Assembly: GCF_036588685.1 (NCBI RefSeq)
Contig: NC_086375.1
Coordinates: forward strand, 51,406,955 to 51,470,954
DNA length: 64,000 bases
Direction: 5' to 3'
Origin: Mytilus trossulus
Lineage: Eukaryota; Mollusca; Bivalvia; Mytilida; Mytilidae
Shown one piece after another: positions 59,003-64,000 of the stretch. The position numbers were made by a program, and so were the translations under genes. Below the pieces are notes generated by a model, which was given only the letters and a program-made list of their open reading frames with translations, was not told where the DNA came from and ran no database searches. Every line of letters begins with the position of its first letter. The first letter of the stretch is position 1.

Positions 59003-59335
59003 ACTAATTGCACATCACGTGTTATTCCTTAAGCAATTGCATTACTCAATAAAACTTATTATTCATGATAAGACGAGGTCCCACAATAAAGTGCACAGGT
59101 GAATTAAATAAAAACTGATAAAAATCGTGTTTTAATGATCCTAGCTAAAAAATATAATTATAAGTATTGAATCGGCTTCTTTTTGTAACTTCATAGTGTG
59201 TAACAAGCGTTGACCGTGGGCACAGCATTTTTAGAATGAAACGCTTCCGCGCTTCATACAAAAGGTACTTCGGTCCACGCTTTTACACCCCAATGAAGTT
59301 GCAAAAAGAAGCATTCAATTCTTAAAAACAAGATC
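59003..59335 (-). mobile_element. Foldback element, copy 2
   Basis: This is the reverse complement of 26111–26412: CTAATTGCACATCACGTG, GACGAGGTCCCACAATAAAG, TGCACAGGTG, then AGCGTTGACCGTGGGCACAG and GGTCCACGCTTTTACACC as the foldback arms, ending GAAGCATTCAATTC. The two copies define the unit. Divergence is greatest in the hairpin loop. Confidence 0.7.
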
Positions 59336-60029
59336 CCATCATGCAAGTATAAGGTTAAATAAATGAATAAATGAATGTTCAATATTGATGGATGGATTAT
59401 TGTTTGGCGATTTTTGATAAGCATGAAGTGGGGAAAAAAAGAAACTGACCTACAATGTCTCTCCTGCTCTACTAATCATGTTTGAATTGTATGTTTAAAG
59501 TCATGCAAGTATCAATACAAACATGATCCATTGACAAGGACAACAGACACAAGGCAAACGGAAACATTGTAACATAAGGCATATGTATACAAGTTAAGTA
59601 GTTTTGTACTTTAAAATTGGATAGAACTATGTATGGTGTTGGATATGACGATTTCATCATCAAGGCATTGAATGATGGGTTGAAAATAACTTACAATGTC
59701 TTCTACCCTCTGAAATTTACATGTAAAGCATTTTATAAATAGATTGTAATCCTTACGTTGTTAGTTGAACAACCAAAAAAGAAACGCATTAATATTTTTT
59801 AAACAGTTACTGTAGTTCATAAATTAAATTGAATGAACATTTTGTAGGTGAAATCATTCTCAGTTAATATTATAAGTGACTTGATTTAAATTTTTAACTT
59901 TAACCAGTGGTTCTGATAATGGCCACACTACAAACTATTTAATTTTTCAGTTTTCCAAAAACAGATGTTTAAAAATCAGTTTTATTCCCTAGGCAAAGTT
60001 GACTTTGTCCGATTCTTTTGATGATGTAG

Positions 60030-60490
60030 CTCTTCCTGTGGTTAGATGTGAGCAGTCTCACTCGCTTTACTGACCATTGATTTTATGTTGCAAGTCTTCA
60101 AGTTAAAGGTTTAACTAAAAGCATCACAGAATCTAGGGTCAAATAAATGCGGTCAGACGTATAAACCTTACATTTTTTGTCATCCACAAAATATATTCGA
60201 CCTATTGCGTATGATAATTGAAAAACAGACCAAAACAAAAAGAGGACTCCGTGTTGAAGATCGTACTTTGACCTATAATGTTTTTTTCATAAATTGTGAC
60301 TTGGATGCAGTTCTATCATTGGCAATCATGCCACATCTTCCAATATCTAGACACATATATGCACCTTAAAATCATTCCATACACTAAATATAAATGACTT
60401 ATTGCTAATGGTACTTTAAAAACAGACCAAAGCACAAAATCGTAACTTTGACCAATGAACCATGAAAATGGGGTAAAGGTCAGATGTTTG
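60030..60490 (+). repeat. accaaatatag-family core units
   Basis: ACTGACCATTGATTTTATGT, TCATCCACAAAATATATTCG, CATTCCATACACTAAATATA, AATGAACCATGAAAATGGGG and GGTCAGATG repeat the family described at 45560. A retroposon tail motif is embedded at about 60295–60345. Confidence 0.55.
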
Positions 60491-61481
60491 CCATATATGT
60501 TTCCATATATGGGGGAACCTCCTGCTTCCAAACAAAGTAACCAAGGAATTTTTATTTAGATTTCCCTGTAAAGAATTGCACAAGCTTGCACCTATAAATA
60601 CTGATCATTTAAAACAAATAAGACCAAGTACATTTTATTCAAAAAATGTCAACAATAAAATATAAAATAAACTTTCATCCTGGGCATTCATGCTTCAATA
60701 TAAATGTATTTTCAATTGTAATAAATATCTCAAAAAATAACAGAACAAGATAACAATTGTATATGTCCTTCAGTCTTGTCTGTCTAATATAAGTCTTTTT
60801 GGTACAATGTCAATTTCATTTATTTCTGTTAGTAGACAATGTCATTAATTTCTGTTACAATGTCAATGTTATAAATTTCTGTTACATTGTCAATGTCAAT
60901 GTCATTTAAAAGTTAAAATCAAATTTATGAACAGATAAACTAAACCAACACCATGCAAAATATTGGAGCTTTAACGCTCATAAAATTTGAGCAAAAGGGC
61001 TCATCTATGTATATAATATGACAAATGTATAACCATATCATGTATAAGCATGTATAATATATATAAAGAAAAGTATAAATAAATTGTGAACAAGTATAAA
61101 CTGGCAATTATAAATACAACACAGGAAAAAACAGTCAAACCAGCACCTATTTTTTCAAGTACATTTCAAATTGTGCTATTTTTATCATATTTTGCGATTT
61201 TTGTAGCACATTTCTGACTTTTACAATTTTTTTAATTTTTTTTTCCATTCATTTTTTTCTCTTTATCAACTCTCAAACACACATACACAACTCTCAAACA
61301 CACACACACACAACTCTCACTTGCTAATAAGCAGCTTTAAAATTAATTTTTATAGCACCATAAATCAGTTTTTTAAATGTAAAATACAAATAAATAGCAC
61401 ATTGATATTTCTACACAGTAGTTTATAAATCACAGACATGATATTTAAAATAGTAGTCCAAGGTCAAGATTCATGTGAATT

Positions 61482-62724
61482 TTACATGATTAGAGTTTCC
61501 TCCCCTGCAATCTCTTTCAGGAGGTCTTTATTCTGGAGAGCAGGATGGTTGCTGATACCATCAAAGTTGGTCATACTGTTGTATTTGTTTTTGGCTCCCT
61601 GAAAAATAAAATCTCATATATATTTCTTATGTGAAGGGAGATAACTCATTGAATAATCTATGCAAGTAACAAGCAGATCTTGGTTGCTTATTTCCAATTT
61701 GGATCTGAATTAATTTCACATAACTAGATTGTTGATATGAAACAAATGCTAATTATCCTGAGACAAGATTCATGATAGAAATGATAGGCAAATGAAAAAG
61801 AAGGGAAGACATTATATAATATCATGTTGCATCCAGAAAGAAGCAAAATTTGACATGACTTATATTTAAACACATGGGAAGGGCTTCGGAAGTTTAAACC
61901 TATTTTTTTTTAAAAGAATTTCAACTAGAAGAAAACATTTATAATAAATGTACAAGAACATACTAAAATAAGTTCAATTTTTTAAAACTCAGTCTGGATA
62001 AGTTCAATTATTTTTCTTAACCAGTCGAATATTTCTTATATATTCCTTGAGAAGATAAAGAAACAAATCTTTTAAAGCTTGTAAGCTAGATGGTATAGCA
62101 AGTATTGTAACCATACCTGAATGCATTAAATGTACCGTTAAATGTCAATAAACCAAATTATTCTCAATAGACATCACTGAAAGAGGACGAAATACATGTT
62201 TTAAACTGTTGAACCAGGATTGAAAGCAATCAATAATGATTGTTTTACTGGTAGAGGCTATTGCATTTGCCTTAAACAGCATTTTAGTTTTTAAACTAGC
62301 TAAAATGTTTCTCAGTATATCAGGGGCAGATCCAGCCATTTTAAAAAGGGGGGATTCCCAAACCAGGATAAAGAGGGGGGGGGGCTTCCAATTATATGTC
62401 CCCATTCAAATGCAAAAAAAAGGCTGGAACCTCCCATCTGGATCCACAAATGTATATCGTTGACATGGAAGTGAATTGACTTCATACCTGGAATTTACTA
62501 GTTGGGAGTTTCAGCAATGATTTGGAGTAAGCTTTGGTACATGCTGCTAGATCCTTCTCTGAGTATCTACTGTAGTAAGCCAAGGTTGGATTCCATGGAT
62601 CATCAATGTCTGTCAGTTTTCTAGATAGATACATAGCACTGGCAGCCATGATGGATGACTGGTAAACTGTAAATCTAGCCTCAGTCAGGGACAAATCAAG
62701 TAGGTACTGAGACATATGAGCAAT
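61482..62724 (-). CDS. G2/mitotic cyclin B-like, last two coding exons (partial)
   Basis: Exons 62724–62488 (79 codons) and 61598–61482 (38 codons plus TAA) join in phase. They encode the end of a cyclin C-terminal domain: YLLDLSLTEARFTVYQSSIM, MAASAMYLSRKL, WNPTLAYYSRYSEKDL and KNKYNSMTNFDGIS. The WxPTLxYYxxYxExDL and KNKY patterns are those of B-type cyclins. A-type cyclins have a different end (AP-HAQ), not seen here. Cyclin B activates CDK1 at mitotic entry. The cyclin box N-terminal fold, destruction box and start lie on exons beyond the right edge. Which B subtype (B1/B2 or B3) cannot be settled from 117 residues, so no symbol is given. Confidence 0.78.
62322..62450. repeat. Short ggggcagatccag element in a cyclin B intron-side stretch
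   Basis: GGGGCAGATCCAGCC at the left faces GGCTGGAACC and CTGGATCC at the right. GTCCCCATTCAAATGCA inside also occurs at 11943–11960. It is a small high-copy MITE-like repeat located between the two cyclin exons. Confidence 0.45.
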
Positions 62725-64000
62725 CTGAAATAGAAGTTTATCATATTGGAAGCCAAATATTTAATGACTGATCAAAATATTTCATTTGTGAAAGCCTTGG
62801 GAAAATACTGTCACATTTTCCTTCCATAAACAGCAATACAATTTTTAAATAATAATATGATTTTTATGTTTTTATTTTTGATTCAACTTGATTTTGTAGA
62901 TAATGGAATATCATTGCTTTGCTCTCAAACGGCCCGAGAACACAGTTATTTCGTAGTGCATTTCTTTTAGACAATAAATTCAAATTAAAAAAATCGCACC
63001 TGCTCTTTCTCAAAAAGATTTTTACAGTGTAGTGTACTACCAGTGAGACAAATAATATCAAAATTATAGAAACTTCTCCCAGCTCTAACTCAAAATATTG
63101 ACAATTCTGTGTTAAGGGGGTGTAAAATTCAGTTTGACAGCTTTAGACGTGATAAAATTTGACCTTTTGGAACTGGACCAAATCACTACTTAACATACAG
63201 ATTCAGCACCAAAAATTTTTAAACATGTAATTACACCCCCCTACTTAATATTTCATGCATTTAATATCAAGAAATAACTTTGGAAAGTGTATCAAATAAA
63301 ACATACAAGTTATACACTGTTTACACTAGGGACTATATTCGTAGACAACGAAAACCAAAGGACGATAACTGTGTCCTAGGACCTAATAGGACAGAAAGTC
63401 TTGACCAATCTTTATAAAACTTTGCATAACCTAAGCTTAGGCAATTGTGAGATAGCTTGCCAAATTTCATGGCCATATGGCATATATTAGAGAAACTAGG
63501 GTCATTTTAATATAGACATATGGATGTTTATTTTTGACGTGTAAATTAAATATCTTCAACTGTCAAGATTTTGGCCTAAAAATTTGAAATTTTGCAAAAA
63601 TGTACTTTTTAAATGCTCTTGAATATCAAATATTAAGTATTAAAAGCATCTGAACACTCATTTTATTTACCAGATGTATTGTAATTATTCCAAAGTTAAA
63701 TTTATATGAGCCTATGCCTGAAAATAGAGATTTTCCAATTTAGGGACGCCATATATAAATATGCATTTTTCTAAGCCAACTTGAAGTTTTTGAAGTTTTT
63801 AAGGCCTAAATTATTCTTTCATATATATTAAATGTACTTTAAATGTATAGAAAATTAACAAAAAGCACACCACATGAGTATAAAATGGTATTTGGCCATG
63901 TAGTACTGAGAATTATTTAGAGTCGATTTAGGCGGTCGCCCATATTGACATATAAAAATTCACACAGAAGCTATTAGAAATGAAAATGTGTTACTTTTTG
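62725..64000. other. Upstream cyclin B intron, no exon seen
   Basis: No further cyclin exon with matching phase and borders is visible to the right edge. The tract is AT-rich; the second half (about 63100–63980) has the look of a dispersed repeat (GACGCCATATATAAATATGC, GGCGGTCGCCCATATTGACA). No second copy in the window confirms it. Confidence 0.45.

Larger units (their letters stand above)
54763..61481. other. Intergenic interval between the MCFD2-like and cyclin B genes
   Basis: It holds the MCFD2-like promoter side (to about 56 kb) and the cyclin B 3' UTR side (from about 60.5 kb). Between them are retroposon fragments (56795–57175), a tandem-core element (57206–58257), foldback copy 2 (59003–59335) and accaaatatag units (60030–60490). 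Stretches 54.8–56.7 and 58.3–59.0 kb are AT-rich with no supported gene. Confidence 0.5.

Overview
The window is animal nuclear DNA. It is AT-rich, its genes are split by GT–AG introns, and introns and intergenic space are full of foldback elements, tandem repeats and transposon fragments. Four metazoan genes are recognisable. The recurrent repeat families (hairpin-capped elements with tandem cores, tRNA-derived SINEs, many foldbacks) look like those of a bivalve mollusc, most likely a marine mussel; that placement is inference from remembered repeat styles, not from a search.

Layout. (1) 1564–15356, minus: a 12-exon FSIP1 (fibrous sheath-interacting protein 1) gene, predicted 798 residues. 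(2) 17889–40310, plus: an 18-exon RIOX1/NO66 gene (JmjC ribosomal oxygenase), predicted 703 residues, head-to-head with FSIP1 about 2.5 kb apart. (3) 52254–54762, minus: a 4-coding-exon secreted EF-hand protein of the MCFD2 family, 276 residues, with a very glutamine-rich tail. (4) 61482–62724, minus: the last two coding exons of a B-type cyclin that continues past the right edge. In all complete models the summed exon lengths divide by three and the splice phases agree.

The rest is accessory DNA. RIOX1 introns hold a Tigger/pogo transposon (28464–31159) whose transposase has one in-frame stop, a three-level nest of repeats (35702–40113), a 1.9-kb foldback rich in CCTAGG motifs (18371–20265), and two tandem arrays that copied the gene's own splice sites: a donor array at 31228–32040 and an acceptor array at 32610–32822. 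The RIOX1–MCFD2 interval holds several repeat families, a TA-flanked MITE whose empty site can be read from a related copy, a 101-bp element with an 8-bp target duplication, a 163-bp palindrome beside a tRNA-derived SINE, and a striking 1.6-kb foldback (50011–51611) made of CAAAA/TTTTG mini-hairpins with perfect 36-bp termini and a 5-bp target duplication.

The genes do not form a pathway. FSIP1 is a ciliary/sperm-tail protein, RIOX1 a nucleolar oxygenase, MCFD2 an ER–Golgi cargo-receptor subunit and cyclin B a mitotic regulator. The most novel material is in the repeats: the two large foldbacks and the amplified splice sites.
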